Assembly (NCBI GenBank): GCA_025041175.1
Contig: JAKCFJ010000001.1
Coordinates: 558,001-622,000 of the forward strand
Reading direction: 5' to 3'
DNA: 64,000 nucleotides
From: Halobacteriales archaeon YIM A00010
Lineage (GTDB): Archaea > Halobacteriota > Halobacteria > Halobacteriales > Haloarculaceae
Made by a program: the position numbers and the translations under genes. Below the pieces are notes generated by a model. That model saw nothing but the letters and a program-made list of their open reading frames with translations, was not told the origin of the DNA and ran no database searches. This document shows, piece by piece, positions 26,440 to 35,897 of the stretch (positions are counted from its first letter, which is position 1; every line of letters begins with the position of its first letter).

Positions 26440-27036
26440 ATGACTCTCACGGCCGGTATCATCGCTGTTCAGGGTGACGTCTCGGAGCACGAGACGGCGA
26501 TCCGGCGCGCTGCCAACCGTCATGGTGTCGATCCAGACGTGCGCGAGATCCGAACGTCCGGCGTGGTTCCCGACTGCGACGTGTTGCTCATGCCCGGTGG
26601 CGAGTCCACGACCATCTCTCGACTGCTCCAGACACAGGGGATCGACGAGGAGATCGAGACCCACGTCGGGGCTGGCAATCCGTTGCTTGCGACGTGTGCC
26701 GGGTTGATCGTCGCCAGCCGGGATCCGAAAGACGAGCGCGTTCGGTCGTTGGATCTGCTCGATGTGACGATCGATCGGAACGCGTTCGGCCGGCAACGCG
26801 ACAGCTTCGAGGCGCCGCTCGGGATTACCGGGTTGGATGGACCGTTCCCAGCGGTGTTCATCCGTGCTCCCCTCATCGACGCGGTGGGATCGGGCGTGTC
26901 GGTGCTCGCAGAATGGGACGATACGCCGGTCGCCGTCCGCGATGGTCCGGTCGTGGCAACGTCATTCCACCCCGAACTCACCTCCGATATGCGGGTCCAC
27001 GACCTCGCGCTGTTCGACGCCGAACGATCGGAATGA
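26440..27036 (+). CDS. pdxT: Pyridoxal 5'-phosphate synthase glutaminase subunit
   Basis: 198 residues. A class I glutamine amidotransferase: PGGESTT oxyanion region, nucleophile Cys86 in LLATCAGLI, and the catalytic His/Glu in SFHPEL near the C-terminus. It releases ammonia from glutamine and channels it to PdxS for vitamin B6 synthesis. The partner pdxS is not in this window. Confidence 0.95.
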   Translation: MTLTAGIIAVQGDVSEHETAIRRAANRHGVDPDVREIRTSGVVPDCDVLLMPGGESTTISRLLQTQGIDEEIETHVGAGNPLLATCAGLIVASRDPKDERVRSLDLLDVTIDRNAFGRQRDSFEAPLGITGLDGPFPAVFIRAPLIDAVGSGVSVLAEWDDTPVAVRDGPVVATSFHPELTSDMRVHDLALFDAERSE

Positions 27037-27079
27037 TTGTTCCCGAGGGGTTTTGCCCCGTGCGCTCTACAGTATCGGT

Positions 27080-27577
27080 ATGAACGCATCCATCGAAGGC
27101 GTCCGAGTAGCGGGCACACAGCGGGGTGCTGTGCCGGTCGTCACGCTCGCGCCCGACAGCGAGGACGAAACCGATCTCCTCCCGATCTTCATCGGTTTCT
27201 CGGAGGCGACGAGCATCGTCCGTGGTCTCGACGCCGACGACATCGGTCGTCCGCTCACGCACGACCTGCTGCTCGACGGCATCGAAGAGCTCGGTGGCCG
27301 CGTCGACCGGGTCGCCATCACAACGGTCGAGGACGGCACCTACTTCGCCGACCTGCACATCGACACCCCGCGCGGGTCGTCCATCATCGATGCCCGGCCG
27401 AGCGATGCGCTCGCGCTCGCTGCCCGGACGAACGCCCCGATCGAGATCGCACAGGACGTGTTCGACGGCGGCGGCGACGATCCCGAGCAGTATCTCCAGC
27501 TTCACGACATTCGGGACGTGATCGACGGTTCCGGACCCGACGTGTGGTCGCCAATGGAGGGAGGGCCCGATGAGTGA
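27080..27577 (+). CDS. Bifunctional nuclease (BFN) family protein
   Basis: 165 residues. The DUF151/BFN pattern is clear: LPIFIGFSEATSIV, THDLLLDGIEELGG and RPSDALALAARTNAPI. Plant members have DNase and RNase activity; archaeal function is untested. It overlaps hisE by eight bases. Start ATG at 27080, as longer readings run into pdxT. Confidence 0.9.
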   Translation: MNASIEGVRVAGTQRGAVPVVTLAPDSEDETDLLPIFIGFSEATSIVRGLDADDIGRPLTHDLLLDGIEELGGRVDRVAITTVEDGTYFADLHIDTPRGSSIIDARPSDALALAARTNAPIEIAQDVFDGGGDDPEQYLQLHDIRDVIDGSGPDVWSPMEGGPDE

Positions 27578-27854
27578 GGTTCTCTCGGAGCTGTTCGCGG
27601 TGATCGAGGACCGAAAAGAGACGCTTCCCGAGGGATCGTACACGGCGTCGCTGTTCACCCACGAGAAAGGCGAGAACGCCGTGCTCGAAAAGATCGGCGA
27701 GGAGAGCACCGAGCTCGTTCTCGCCGCGAAAGACGACGACCGACAGGAGATCGCCCACGAGAGCGCCGACATCGTCTACCACTTGCTCGTTCTGCTATCG
27801 ATGCACGACATGCAGCTGGACGACCTCCGCGATGAGCTCGAAACCCGGCGGTAA
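27570..27854 (+). CDS. hisE: Phosphoribosyl-ATP diphosphatase
   Basis: 94 residues, a MazG-fold pyrophosphatase of histidine synthesis (second step, PR-ATP to PR-AMP). Motifs: KIGEESTELVLAAKD and ESADIVYHLLVLL with the acidic metal ligands. It overlaps the BFN gene by eight bases, so it is translated from the same message. Confidence 0.94.
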   Translation: MSEVLSELFAVIEDRKETLPEGSYTASLFTHEKGENAVLEKIGEESTELVLAAKDDDRQEIAHESADIVYHLLVLLSMHDMQLDDLRDELETRR

Positions 27855-27862
27855 ACGGCTGC

Positions 27863-28222
27863 TCAAGCCACCGCCCCACCGAGCGCGCCGGTGATCGCGC
27901 TCGGAATGGCGGTCAGGAGCGCCACGAGGATGGCGATCACGCCGACACCCAGCCCACCGAGCAGTCCGACGGGACCGGCGGCGATCCCCCCGATGATCGT
28001 GCCACCGACGAGGACGATCCCCCCGAGAAGGATCCCCCCCAATGCCCCCGCGAGCAGCCCGTGCCACGCGCCGCGACCTAGCCCGCCACCGGCGATGTAG
28101 CCGGCGACGAACCCACCCAGAAGGCCAGCGGCAGCGTGGCCCACCACTGGAATGGCAAAGCCGATCAGTCCGAGCACCAGTTCCACCAGAAAGCCGATCA
28201 CGACAGCGCGCCAGTTGGTCAT
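27863..28222 (-). CDS. Glycine-rich membrane protein (resembles DUF5518)
   Basis: 119 residues starting MTNWRAVVIGFLVELVLGLIG. Almost entirely hydrophobic with glycine-zipper-like runs (GGLGRGAWHGLLAGALGGILLGGIV) and about four membrane segments. From memory it fits the haloarchaeal DUF5518 type. Function unknown. Convergent with hisE, divergent from the Nog1-like gene. Confidence 0.78.
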   Translation of the reverse strand: MTNWRAVVIGFLVELVLGLIGFAIPVVGHAAAGLLGGFVAGYIAGGGLGRGAWHGLLAGALGGILLGGIVLVGGTIIGGIAAGPVGLLGGLGVGVIAILVALLTAIPSAITGALGGAVA

Positions 28223-28334
28223 GTTTCGTGTAGTGTGGTATCGGTTAAATCTTTTTGTGCGCTGGTGGCTCCGATCCGAATCGGACGATACGTTCAACGA
28301 ACGTGCTTTTACCTGCTGGAGTGGTAGTCCACGT

Positions 28335-29306
28335 ATGACCTTCGAGGATTTACCGACCGTCCCTCGGTCGGAGGAACTCATCGATAAGGCGTTTTCTCGG
28401 GCCGCTCGGTCGGGGCGAGCGAAATCCGGCATCGAGGCACAACAGTCGATGCTGGTCACAGCCTCGAATATCATCTCCGATAATCTACAGAACATCTCGA
28501 CAACGTGGCCGGATTTCGACGCGCTCGATCCCTTCTACCACGAGCTGGCCGACGCCGTGGCCGAGGGTGGCGTCGACGCCCTCAAACAACAGCTGTCGGA
28601 AGTGATGTGGGCCAGTCGAAAGGCCGCCGAGATCCGCACGGAGTATCAGTCTCGGCTCCGGGGCGACACGGAGACGGCGCGGCTGGTCCGGAAACAGGCG
28701 TTCGCTCGACTCGCGGATGTGACACGGGAAGTGTCCGAGGAGCTCCAGGCGCTCAACACGGCGCGCGATCAGCTCAAACAGCTCCCCGACATCCGTCCCG
28801 ACGAGCCGACGATCGTCGTTGCCGGCTACCCCAACGTGGGGAAATCGACGTTCGTGAACCACGTGACCAACGCTCGCAACGAGATCGCGTCGTATCCGTT
28901 CACCACGAAACAGGTGCGGGTGGGCCACATCGAGCGCGACCACATCCGGTACCAGCTCATCGACACGCCGGGGCTGCTCGATCGGCCGGCGGCCGAGCGC
29001 AACGACATCGAATCCCAGGCCGTGAGCGCGCTCACGCACCTCGCTGATTGCATCCTCGTGTTCGTCGACGCCAGCGCGTCGTGTGGCTATCCCGTGGACG
29101 TACAGCTCGCGCTCAGAGAGGAGATCGCCTCCCGGTTCGCCGGGGTGCCGGTGGTGACCGTCTGTGCGAAAGCGGATCGGTCACGGGAGTTGGACGCCGA
29201 TCTGTATCTCAGCGTTCCCGAGGAGGAGGGCGTCGAGGAACTGCTCGAAACGGCGATCGAGCGGGTCGACCACACGATCGAGCTGCCGTTCGAACCGACG
29301 GAGTAA
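28335..29306 (+). CDS. Nog1-like GTP-binding protein
   Basis: 323 residues. The N-terminal ~155 residues are helical, followed by an OBG-class G domain: G1 GYPNVGKST (~168-176), G3 DTPGLLDRP, G4 as CAKADRS. In eukaryotes Nog1 matures the large ribosomal subunit; the archaeal protein likely has a related role. ATG 28335 begins MTFEDLPTVPRSEELIDKAF, typical for the family. Three bases separate it from engB. Confidence 0.9.
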   Translation: MTFEDLPTVPRSEELIDKAFSRAARSGRAKSGIEAQQSMLVTASNIISDNLQNISTTWPDFDALDPFYHELADAVAEGGVDALKQQLSEVMWASRKAAEIRTEYQSRLRGDTETARLVRKQAFARLADVTREVSEELQALNTARDQLKQLPDIRPDEPTIVVAGYPNVGKSTFVNHVTNARNEIASYPFTTKQVRVGHIERDHIRYQLIDTPGLLDRPAAERNDIESQAVSALTHLADCILVFVDASASCGYPVDVQLALREEIASRFAGVPVVTVCAKADRSRELDADLYLSVPEEEGVEELLETAIERVDHTIELPFEPTE

Positions 29307-29309
29307 ACC

Positions 29310-29927
29310 GTGTTCGATAGTCGTCCGGATCGATCCGCGGAGGTGGCGCTGGTCGGTCGCTCGAACGTGGGGAAATCGACGGTGATGCGCGAGCTGACCG
29401 GACACGCGGTGTCGACCGGATCAAAGCCCGGCGTCACCCGCTCGCCCAACCACTACGACTGGGTCGCGGAGGATTTCGTGCTCACGGATCTCCCCGGCTT
29501 CGGGTTCATGGAGGGGGTGCCCGAAGAGCGACGCGAAACGATCAAAACGGAGGTCGTCCGCTATCTCGAGACCTACGCCGACGAGATCCTCGTCGGTGTG
29601 GTCGTCGTCGATGGCAAAAGCGCCGTCGACATCATCGACCGCCACACCGAACGCGGGGCAGTCCCCCACGACGTCGAGCTGTTTCATTTCCTCCGTGACG
29701 TCGAGATCCCGCCCGTCGTTGCCGTCAACAAGATGGACAAAGTTGACGACCGCGACGACCGCCTCGATGCCCTCTGTGACCGGCTCGGACTCGTTCCCCC
29801 GTGGCAGCAGTGGCGCGAGACGATCGCGCCGATCAGCGCAAAGCGCGGCCAGATCACGCCGCTCACCGACGCGGTCGGACACCACCTCCACGACGCCAAG
29901 CGTGACGACCTTCTGACTTTTTTCTGA
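29310..29927 (+). CDS. engB: GTP-binding protein EngB
   Basis: 205 residues from a GTG start three bases after the Nog1-like gene. G1 [10 protein letters not shown]3 DLPGFGFM, G4 NKMDKV and G5 SAKRG are present. In bacteria (YsxC/YihA) it helps assemble the 50S subunit. Placement beside a Nog1-like GTPase suggests a small ribosome-maturation operon. Confidence 0.93.
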   Translation: MFDSRPDRSAEVALVGRSNVGKSTVMRELTGHAVSTGSKPGVTRSPNHYDWVAEDFVLTDLPGFGFMEGVPEERRETIKTEVVRYLETYADEILVGVVVVDGKSAVDIIDRHTERGAVPHDVELFHFLRDVEIPPVVAVNKMDKVDDRDDRLDALCDRLGLVPPWQQWRETIAPISAKRGQITPLTDAVGHHLHDAKRDDLLTFF

Positions 29928-29932
29928 TTCGT

Positions 29933-30670
29933 TCACACCGTTTCCGGCAGCCAGCCGCCGTCGACAGCGACGTTCTGGCCGCTGATGTACGCCGGCCCGC
30001 CGAGAAAGAACAGAACGGGTTCGATCACGTCCTCGATCGCTGCGGGTCGATCGCGCGGGAGATCCTCGGGAAACGCGTCGGAGGTTTCCACGACGTACGG
30101 CGAGACGGCGTTGACGGTGATTCCCGCTTGTTGGGTATCGGCGGCGAGCATCCGCGTGAACATGAGCACGCCGGCTTTCGCCACGAAATACGGGAAGTTC
30201 GTCGGGCTGACCAGCCCTTTCTCGGCGCTGGCGTAGCCGACGTTGACGATCCGTCCGTATTCGGCCTCGCGCATCGGTCCCAGCGCGCGTTTCGAACAGA
30301 GGTAGGTGGCGTTGAAGTTCGTATCCAGCACCCGGTTCCACGTCTTCCAGTCGATCTCCTCCCAGTGGGTGGGTACGAAGTCCCCGACGTTGTTCACGAG
30401 GAGATCGACCGGGCCGAGTTCCTTCTCGACGGTTTCGAACACTCCATCCACGGCGTCGGGTTCGGTGACGTCCCCGCGAACGACCGTCGCGTCGACGCCG
30501 TGGCGGTCGCGCGCGGTCTCGGCGGTCTCCCCAGCCGCGTCGGCGCTGGTGTGGTAGTGGACGGCTACGTCCGCGCCACATTCGGCGATGGTTTCCACCA
30601 ACCCGCGGCCGATGCCCGTCGCGCTTCCAGTTACGAGTGCTGTCCGTCCGGTGAGGTCCGGTCGATTCAT
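29933..30670 (-). CDS. Short-chain dehydrogenase/reductase
   Basis: 245 residues from ATG 30670 (MNRPDLTGRTALVTG). The classical SDR layout is present: cofactor motif TGSATGIG, NNVGD, Ser plus YxxxK as YFVAKAGV, and the C-terminal GGPAYISGQNVAVDGGW. Resembles 3-oxoacyl-ACP reductase-type enzymes; substrate not determined. The catalytic Ser position reads NVGYASAEKG, acceptable for the family. Convergent with engB. Confidence 0.9.
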   Translation of the reverse strand: MNRPDLTGRTALVTGSATGIGRGLVETIAECGADVAVHYHTSADAAGETAETARDRHGVDATVVRGDVTEPDAVDGVFETVEKELGPVDLLVNNVGDFVPTHWEEIDWKTWNRVLDTNFNATYLCSKRALGPMREAEYGRIVNVGYASAEKGLVSPTNFPYFVAKAGVLMFTRMLAADTQQAGITVNAVSPYVVETSDAFPEDLPRDRPAAIEDVIEPVLFFLGGPAYISGQNVAVDGGWLPETV

Positions 30671-30781
30671 AGGTTGGGTAGGAGCCGGCCGTAGTAGCGA
30701 CCGTCGGTTCGAGATACCACCCAAGCGGTGTGGTGTCATACATCGAACAAGCTCAAGGCGACCGGCTCCCATCGGCTGTGT

Positions 30782-31309
30782 ATGCCAGGCCCACTGTTTC
30801 GCGAGGGGACTGATGTGGCGCTCCGGACGATCGAGGAGGAAGACGCGGAGTTCTTCCAGAAGACTGTCAACGATCCGCGCGTCCGAATCTCGATCGGTTC
30901 CGCCGAGGCAAAAAACCACGCAGCAGAACTGGAGTGGATCGAGTCGCTCAATGAGCGTGAGGGAACCCATCTGTCGGTGTGTGTCGATAGCGAACCCGTC
31001 GGGAGCATCTCGCTCAAGCCCCCGAACGAAGTGGACGGCGTGGTCGAAATCGGCTATATGATCGCGCCCGAGCAGTGGGGCAACGGCTACGCCACCGACG
31101 CAGTGAGGACGATCTGTGGCTACGCGTTCGACGAACGACGGCTCAACAAAGTACGAGCCAACTGCTACGCGACGAATCCGGGCTCACAGCGGGTGTTGGA
31201 GAAAGCGGGATTCACCCAGGAGGGCCGGTTCCGCCAGGAGGGGTTCGTCGAGGGCGAATTCGTCGACGTGCTCCGATTCGGTCTACTGGCCGAGGAGTGG
31301 CGCGAGTAG
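30782..31309 (+). CDS. GNAT-family N-acetyltransferase
   Basis: 175 residues. RimJ-like: GYMIAPEQWGNGYATDAVRTICGYAF holds the acetyl-CoA site (about residues 90-115) and ATNPGSQRVLEKAGFTQEG the C-terminal signature. Substrate unknown. It differs from the acetyltransferase at 13342 in most positions outside the motifs. Divergent from the SDR gene. Confidence 0.87.
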   Translation: MPGPLFREGTDVALRTIEEEDAEFFQKTVNDPRVRISIGSAEAKNHAAELEWIESLNEREGTHLSVCVDSEPVGSISLKPPNEVDGVVEIGYMIAPEQWGNGYATDAVRTICGYAFDERRLNKVRANCYATNPGSQRVLEKAGFTQEGRFRQEGFVEGEFVDVLRFGLLAEEWRE

Positions 31310-31393
31310 CGATTCCCCGACGGGTCGAACGTACAGGAGACAGCTCCGGGCGGACACAAAACATATACTACGCGTGTCTGACGATTCGATCGA

Positions 31394-32308
31394 ATGGCCG
31401 CAATCGAATTGAATTCGCTCCGCAAGCAGTTTGACGACGTCGTGGCTCTCCGGGACATCGATCTCACCGTTCGAGAGGGGGAGGTGTTCGGCTTTTTGGG
31501 ACCGAACGGTGCCGGGAAATCGACGACGATCGACCTTCTGCTGGATTACGTTCGTCCGACCGCCGGGACGGCGACCGTGTTCGGACTCGACACCCAACAG
31601 GAGACGAAAGCGGTGCATCGTCGGGTCGGGGTGCTCCCCGACGCGTACCACCTCGACGCCCACCTGAGTGCCCGCCATCACGTCGAATTCGCCATCGACT
31701 CGATGGACGCGGCCGACGATCCGGACGCCCTATTGGATCGCGTCGGTCTCGGCTCGGTTGCCGATCGGCTCGTCGGCGGCTTCTCGACGGGAATGGAACA
31801 GCGGCTGGTGCTGGCGTTGGCGTTGGTTGGGACACCGGAGCTGCTCATCCTCGATGAGCCGTCCACGGGGCTGGATCCCGACGGTGCGCGCAGGCTGCGA
31901 ACGATCGTTCGCGAGGAGCGCGATCGGGGCGCAACGGTGTTCTTTTCGAGTCATATCCTCGGACAGGTCGAAGCGGTGTGCGATCGCGTCGGGATCCTCG
32001 TGGACGGGACACTGGTCGCGGAGGACAGCATCGAGGGGCTTCAGGAGACCGTCGGCACAAAAGAGACGCTGCGAGTGACGCTCGACGGCCACCCGGGCGA
32101 AACACTCGAATCGGTCCGACAGCTTCCCGACGTGCAAAACGTTACGGTCTCCGAGACAGACGGCGTCGTCTCCGTGTCGTGTCCGGACCACCAGAAGGCC
32201 GCCGTCATCGACGGGCTCCGGGAGAACGGCGCGTCGGTGCTCGACATCCAAACCAGCGAGGCGTCGCTCGACGAGCTGTTTGCCGCCCACACCGGAGCGG
32301 ACGGATGA
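31394..32308 (+). CDS. ABC transporter ATP-binding protein (paralogue)
   Basis: 304 residues. Walker A GPNGAGKS, signature FSTGMEQRLVLA, Walker B LLILDEPSTGLDPDG, H-loop SSHIL. It aligns along its full length with the ATPase at 14307, including the C-terminal extension, so this is a paralogous exporter. Overlaps its permease by four bases. A TATA-like CATATAC at about 31363 gives a leaderless start. Cargo unknown. Confidence 0.92.
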   Translation: MAAIELNSLRKQFDDVVALRDIDLTVREGEVFGFLGPNGAGKSTTIDLLLDYVRPTAGTATVFGLDTQQETKAVHRRVGVLPDAYHLDAHLSARHHVEFAIDSMDAADDPDALLDRVGLGSVADRLVGGFSTGMEQRLVLALALVGTPELLILDEPSTGLDPDGARRLRTIVREERDRGATVFFSSHILGQVEAVCDRVGILVDGTLVAEDSIEGLQETVGTKETLRVTLDGHPGETLESVRQLPDVQNVTVSETDGVVSVSCPDHQKAAVIDGLRENGASVLDIQTSEASLDELFAAHTGADG

Positions 32309-33090
32309 GCTGGCCGGTCGTGGCCAAGCGGCGGCTGCTCGATCCCTACCGGTCGCGGTATCTGTGGGTGGTGCTCGGCGTCACCGTGCTCCTGTTCGGT
32401 GGGAGCATCAACATGGTAACGAGTGCTGGCTTGGTCTCGATTCTCCTGGGTTTGGGATCGTTGTTCGTACCGCTGCTGGCGATCGTTGGTAGCTACCGGA
32501 CGATCGCGGAACCACACCAGACCGGGAGCCTGCGAGTGGTGCTTTCCTATCCACACTCGCGCCGGGACGTGGTGGTCGGCACCGCGGTGGGACGGAGCCT
32601 CTTCACCGGGGCGATCGTCTCCGTCGGCTTTCTCGTCGCTGGTGTGATCTCGCTTCTCACGTTCGGGATTGACAGTGCTGTACCGGTTCTAGTCGTGTGG
32701 TTCGCTGCCGTGCTGTTTGGGGTCAGCCTAGCAGTGCTGGCTGTCGGAATCTCCGCGGCGGCCCGAACCACAAACCTCGCGGCGATCGCCTCATTCACGT
32801 TCGTGTTGCTGTTTTTCGGGGGATGGAATCTGCTCCCGCAGGGAATCCGCTACGCGCTCAACGGGTTCTCCTCTCCACCTCCGACTCAGCCGGAGTGGGT
32901 CGACGTGTTCGTTGCGCTGAATCCCACGCAGGCGTTCATTCACCTCGCGCAAGGTTTCCTCCCAACGCGGCCGATGCTGCTGGAGCCCGGCGTTCACACG
33001 ACCGCGTGGTTCGGAACGCTCGTTCTCCTCGGATGGGCGCTCGTCCCCCTGTCAATCGGTAGCTGGCTGTTCGAGCGGCGCGATCTGTGA
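32305..33090 (+). CDS. ABC-2 type permease (paralogue)
   Basis: 261 residues, about six membrane segments. MSWPVVAKRRLLDPYRSRY parallels the start of the permease at 15224, and the coupling segment EPHQTGSLRVVLSYPHSRRDVVVG is also similar, so the whole two-gene unit is duplicated. The ATG overlaps the ATPase stop. Export substrate unknown. Confidence 0.88.
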   Translation: MSWPVVAKRRLLDPYRSRYLWVVLGVTVLLFGGSINMVTSAGLVSILLGLGSLFVPLLAIVGSYRTIAEPHQTGSLRVVLSYPHSRRDVVVGTAVGRSLFTGAIVSVGFLVAGVISLLTFGIDSAVPVLVVWFAAVLFGVSLAVLAVGISAAARTTNLAAIASFTFVLLFFGGWNLLPQGIRYALNGFSSPPPTQPEWVDVFVALNPTQAFIHLAQGFLPTRPMLLEPGVHTTAWFGTLVLLGWALVPLSIGSWLFERRDL

Positions 33091-33138
33091 CAGCGTCTCA
33101 CACGGAATTGTCAAGAGGCGACCGCAGATACGATCGGT

Positions 33139-33798
33139 GTGAACTACGATACAGTGGTGTTCGACAGCGACGGCGTGTTGGTCGATCCCCCTGCCCCCGA
33201 AACCAAATTGGAAGCCGTACGGGACGCGCTCCACGAGCTGGGTGTCGAACACGTCGACAGCCAGCCGGTCCGCGCGATCGTGGACGGGGTGACTCCGGAT
33301 CGGCTCCACGAGATCTGTTCGGTGCACGACTGTGATCCGTCCGAATTCTGGAACGCGTTCGAGCGCCACGACGAACGCTCCCAACACCAGGCGTTCAGGG
33401 ACGGCGATCGGGTGTGTTACGAGGACGTTACAGCCATCTCGGAACTCTCCCAGCGCTGTGGCGTGGTGAGCAACAACCACCACACCACGATCGAGTTCGT
33501 GCTGGAGTTGTTCGAGCTACAGTCGGTGTTCGATACGTACTACGGCCGGCCGAGAACGATCGACAGCCTCTCCCTGAAAAAGCCCAACCCCCACTATCTC
33601 GAACGGGCGCTCTCGGAGTTGGAAGCGGAGTCGGCGCTGTACGTCGGCGACAGCGAAACCGACGTGCTGGCGGCCGACCGGGCGGATGTGGATTCGGCGT
33701 TCGTCCGCAGACCCCACCGCCGGGACGCCACACTGACGGTCACGCCGACGTACGAGATTTCGGATCTCCACGGGATCGAACCGATCGTCAGCGACTGA
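33139..33798 (+). CDS. HAD-superfamily hydrolase
   Basis: 219 residues from a GTG at 33139. Motif I VFDSDGVLVDPP, motif II GVVSNNHH, Lys in LKKPNPHY, and motif IV YVGDSETDVLAADRA. Similar to phosphoglycolate phosphatase-type HADs, but the substrate cannot be fixed. The TGA stop (33796-33798) is also the left target duplication of element 2B. Confidence 0.88.
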   Translation: MNYDTVVFDSDGVLVDPPAPETKLEAVRDALHELGVEHVDSQPVRAIVDGVTPDRLHEICSVHDCDPSEFWNAFERHDERSQHQAFRDGDRVCYEDVTAISELSQRCGVVSNNHHTTIEFVLELFELQSVFDTYYGRPRTIDSLSLKKPNPHYLERALSELEAESALYVGDSETDVLAADRADVDSAFVRRPHRRDATLTVTPTYEISDLHGIEPIVSD

Positions 33799-33905
33799 TT
33801 GGGACTGTTGTGGTTCCGTCCCGCTGTGGCGACACAGCACGGTTCGTGAAACCCAGAGCAGTCGTCAGTCACCGACCGTGCCGAACATACTCACAACAGT
33901 CCCTA
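33799..33905. mobile_element. Miniature inverted-repeat element, family 2, copy B
   Basis: 107 bp. Left end TTGGGACTGTTGTG (one mismatch to the family), right end CACAACAGTCCCTA. Flanked by TGA on both sides (33796-33798, 33906-33908); the left TGA is the stop codon of the HAD hydrolase. Interior nearly identical to copies at 17700 and 57424. Confidence 0.88.
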
Positions 33906-33911
33906 TGACTG

Positions 33912-34337
33912 TTACGTTCCTTCCCCCGTCGATCCATCCGGTTCGGTGCGTGCTCGTTCGTTCCAGTCCCGTTTTTGTGCCTGTTCGGCCACGTGTCGTT
34001 TCCCTCCTGCAACGCGTTGGTGGGCTGCGCTCTCGAACGCGTCGATCTCGCCGAGGAACCCGTTGCGGAAGTCTTCGAGCAGCTCGTAGGTCCAGCGGTC
34101 GTTACCGTCGACACCGCGTGGGAGCAGTTCCTCCCGGAGTTCGTCGGCGAGCTCCGTCCGTCCGGCCTCCCGGAACAGCGTTTCCGCCCGTTCGAAGTGG
34201 TCCATCCCGTGGCCGACGTCGTGGTGGAACTCGATGAGCGCGCCGTGGGCACGGTGAACCCACTCCGCGCCGAGCTCTGCCTCGTGAAGCGCTTTGCGTT
34301 CGGTGTCGCTCAACTCGGACAGATCACGTTCTGCCAT
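33912..34337 (-). CDS. Conserved haloarchaeal protein, helical
   Basis: 141 residues from ATG 34337 (MAERDLSELSDTERKAL). Predicted helical, with a His-rich core HRAHGALIEFHHDVGHGMDHF and LREELLPRGVDG following. I recall similar unnamed proteins in other haloarchaea. The spaced His and acidic residues could bind metal, but that is speculation. The frame can be read upstream to 34493, without support. It ends just beside element 2B. Confidence 0.75.
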   Translation of the reverse strand: MAERDLSELSDTERKALHEAELGAEWVHRAHGALIEFHHDVGHGMDHFERAETLFREAGRTELADELREELLPRGVDGNDRWTYELLEDFRNGFLGEIDAFESAAHQRVAGGKRHVAEQAQKRDWNERARTEPDGSTGEGT

Positions 34338-34505
34338 GGTGTATGATAGCATCCAAACCCGAATATACCTTACACCCGGACCCGATTCATGTACCGATCT
34401 ATCGCCTGATTGGCCGGGAACAATCCTGTTGTCCGGGATGCGGTCACCTGCGTGTTGCTCTATTCGTGTCCGGGTGTACTGTCTTCGATCCACGAACGGG
34501 CATGA

Positions 34506-35897
34506 TCACTCCTCGAACGCCCGTTCGATCGATGTCGCCACGGTCCGTGCTCGGTCTGCGAGCGGTTCGGGGACGAACCCTTCTTCGGCGGCTTCCTCGA
34601 GTTCGTCGTCGTCGACGCGTTCGACGGTGCCGTCGGCGTGTTTGACAACGTCGACATGGAGATCGACGTACCGCGCCGATTCCGGGAACAGCTCCACGGG
34701 CGTACAGACGTTGACGTACGTGCCTCGTCGCTGGCCCTCAGCGCTGCGGTAGACGGTCGGATACCACCAGCGCCCTTCCGTGAGCTTCGTGACGGCGGTG
34801 TCACCCGCCCGCCGCTCGGTCCCGAGCGCGTCGTACGTCCCGCCGGGGGACATCCGGCGTTCGAGCGTGATCGTCTCTTCGGTGCGGTCTGTGACCTCTC
34901 CACGACCCAGGTCGAGACACCGCCCGTCGGGCTTGCCGTGGTGGAGTGCGATCCGATCGCCGACGCGGGGACCGAACTGGCGCGCCGTCACCTCGAACGG
35001 GAACGATCCGGTCGGCTCACAGACCGCCTCGGTGAAGTCGACAGCGGCGCTGGCGGCGCCAGTCCCGGCTTTGATCCGGTGGTGGCCGTCCATCGTCGTC
35101 GTCACCGATCGACGGTGTTCGTCGAGGGCGAAGCGGGTGTCCCGGCCGAACCACACCCACGACATCGACCCCACCGCGACGCGTCGCGTCCGCTGCTCCG
35201 GTTCGAGGGGAGCGTCTTCCAGCGCGCGCTCGATGTGGTCAGCGCGATCGTTGAGATCGGTCAGTGCGTCTGTGAGCGCGTCGAAGCTCGCGTCCGTGGC
35301 GCGATCGTTCCACCGAACGGTCCACCCCTCGCGCGGCTCCGTCGAGAGCAGATCCGTAACGTCGATCGCGTTCGAGGGTGGCGCGGTGTCACCGCGGACT
35401 AAGCGGGCAAATCCGTTCGAAACGGCGGTGTCACACCGGAGAACGGGCCGGTCCTCGTCCCACGGCGGGACGGACCGCTCCACCTGCACGCGGAGGAGAT
35501 CACCCGCCTCGACAGGTCCGTCCGCGTTGGTAGACGGGAGGTATCCCTCTTCTCCGCCGAGATTCACCACCACGCCGTTGGCGGTGGTGTCCGTCACGCG
35601 GCCGTCGAACACCGCCTCCGAGGAGACCGGGTCGCTCCACGACAGCGCGTCGATTCCGAGACCGGCGATGGTCTCCGTGACCGCCCGGCCGGCCGCCTCG
35701 TCGGTGCTCGTGACGCCCACGCCCAGCCGGTCGCCGGTCGCGCCGATCGTGACGGTCGCCGGTACGTCGGCAAACGACGCCTCGAAGCGCGCGTCGATCG
35801 GCTCCGATGGCTGGACGATCTCGTGGTTCTCGTCCCCGTTCGACAGCAGCTGCGTCAGCGCCGTCGCGTAGATTCCCCGGACACGGACGGCAGTCAT
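34506..35897 (-). CDS. fau-1: Probable ribonuclease FAU-1 (RNase E/G-like with DUF402)
   Basis: 463 residues. The N-terminal half contains an S1-like stretch (VFDGRVTDTTANGVVVNLGGEEGYLP) as in RNase E/G, and the C-terminal half ends in a DUF402 domain (RWWYPTVYRSAEGQRRGTYVNVCTPVELFP region, then YVDLHVDVVKHADG). This combination is the FAU-1/AU-1 family, RNA-binding proteins implicated in rRNA 5S precursor processing. The start overlaps the stop of the upstream small gene by four bases. Confidence 0.9.
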   Translation of the reverse strand: MTAVRVRGIYATALTQLLSNGDENHEIVQPSEPIDARFEASFADVPATVTIGATGDRLGVGVTSTDEAAGRAVTETIAGLGIDALSWSDPVSSEAVFDGRVTDTTANGVVVNLGGEEGYLPSTNADGPVEAGDLLRVQVERSVPPWDEDRPVLRCDTAVSNGFARLVRGDTAPPSNAIDVTDLLSTEPREGWTVRWNDRATDASFDALTDALTDLNDRADHIERALEDAPLEPEQRTRRVAVGSMSWVWFGRDTRFALDEHRRSVTTTMDGHHRIKAGTGAASAAVDFTEAVCEPTGSFPFEVTARQFGPRVGDRIALHHGKPDGRCLDLGRGEVTDRTEETITLERRMSPGGTYDALGTERRAGDTAVTKLTEGRWWYPTVYRSAEGQRRGTYVNVCTPVELFPESARYVDLHVDVVKHADGTVERVDDDELEEAAEEGFVPEPLADRARTVATSIERAFEE

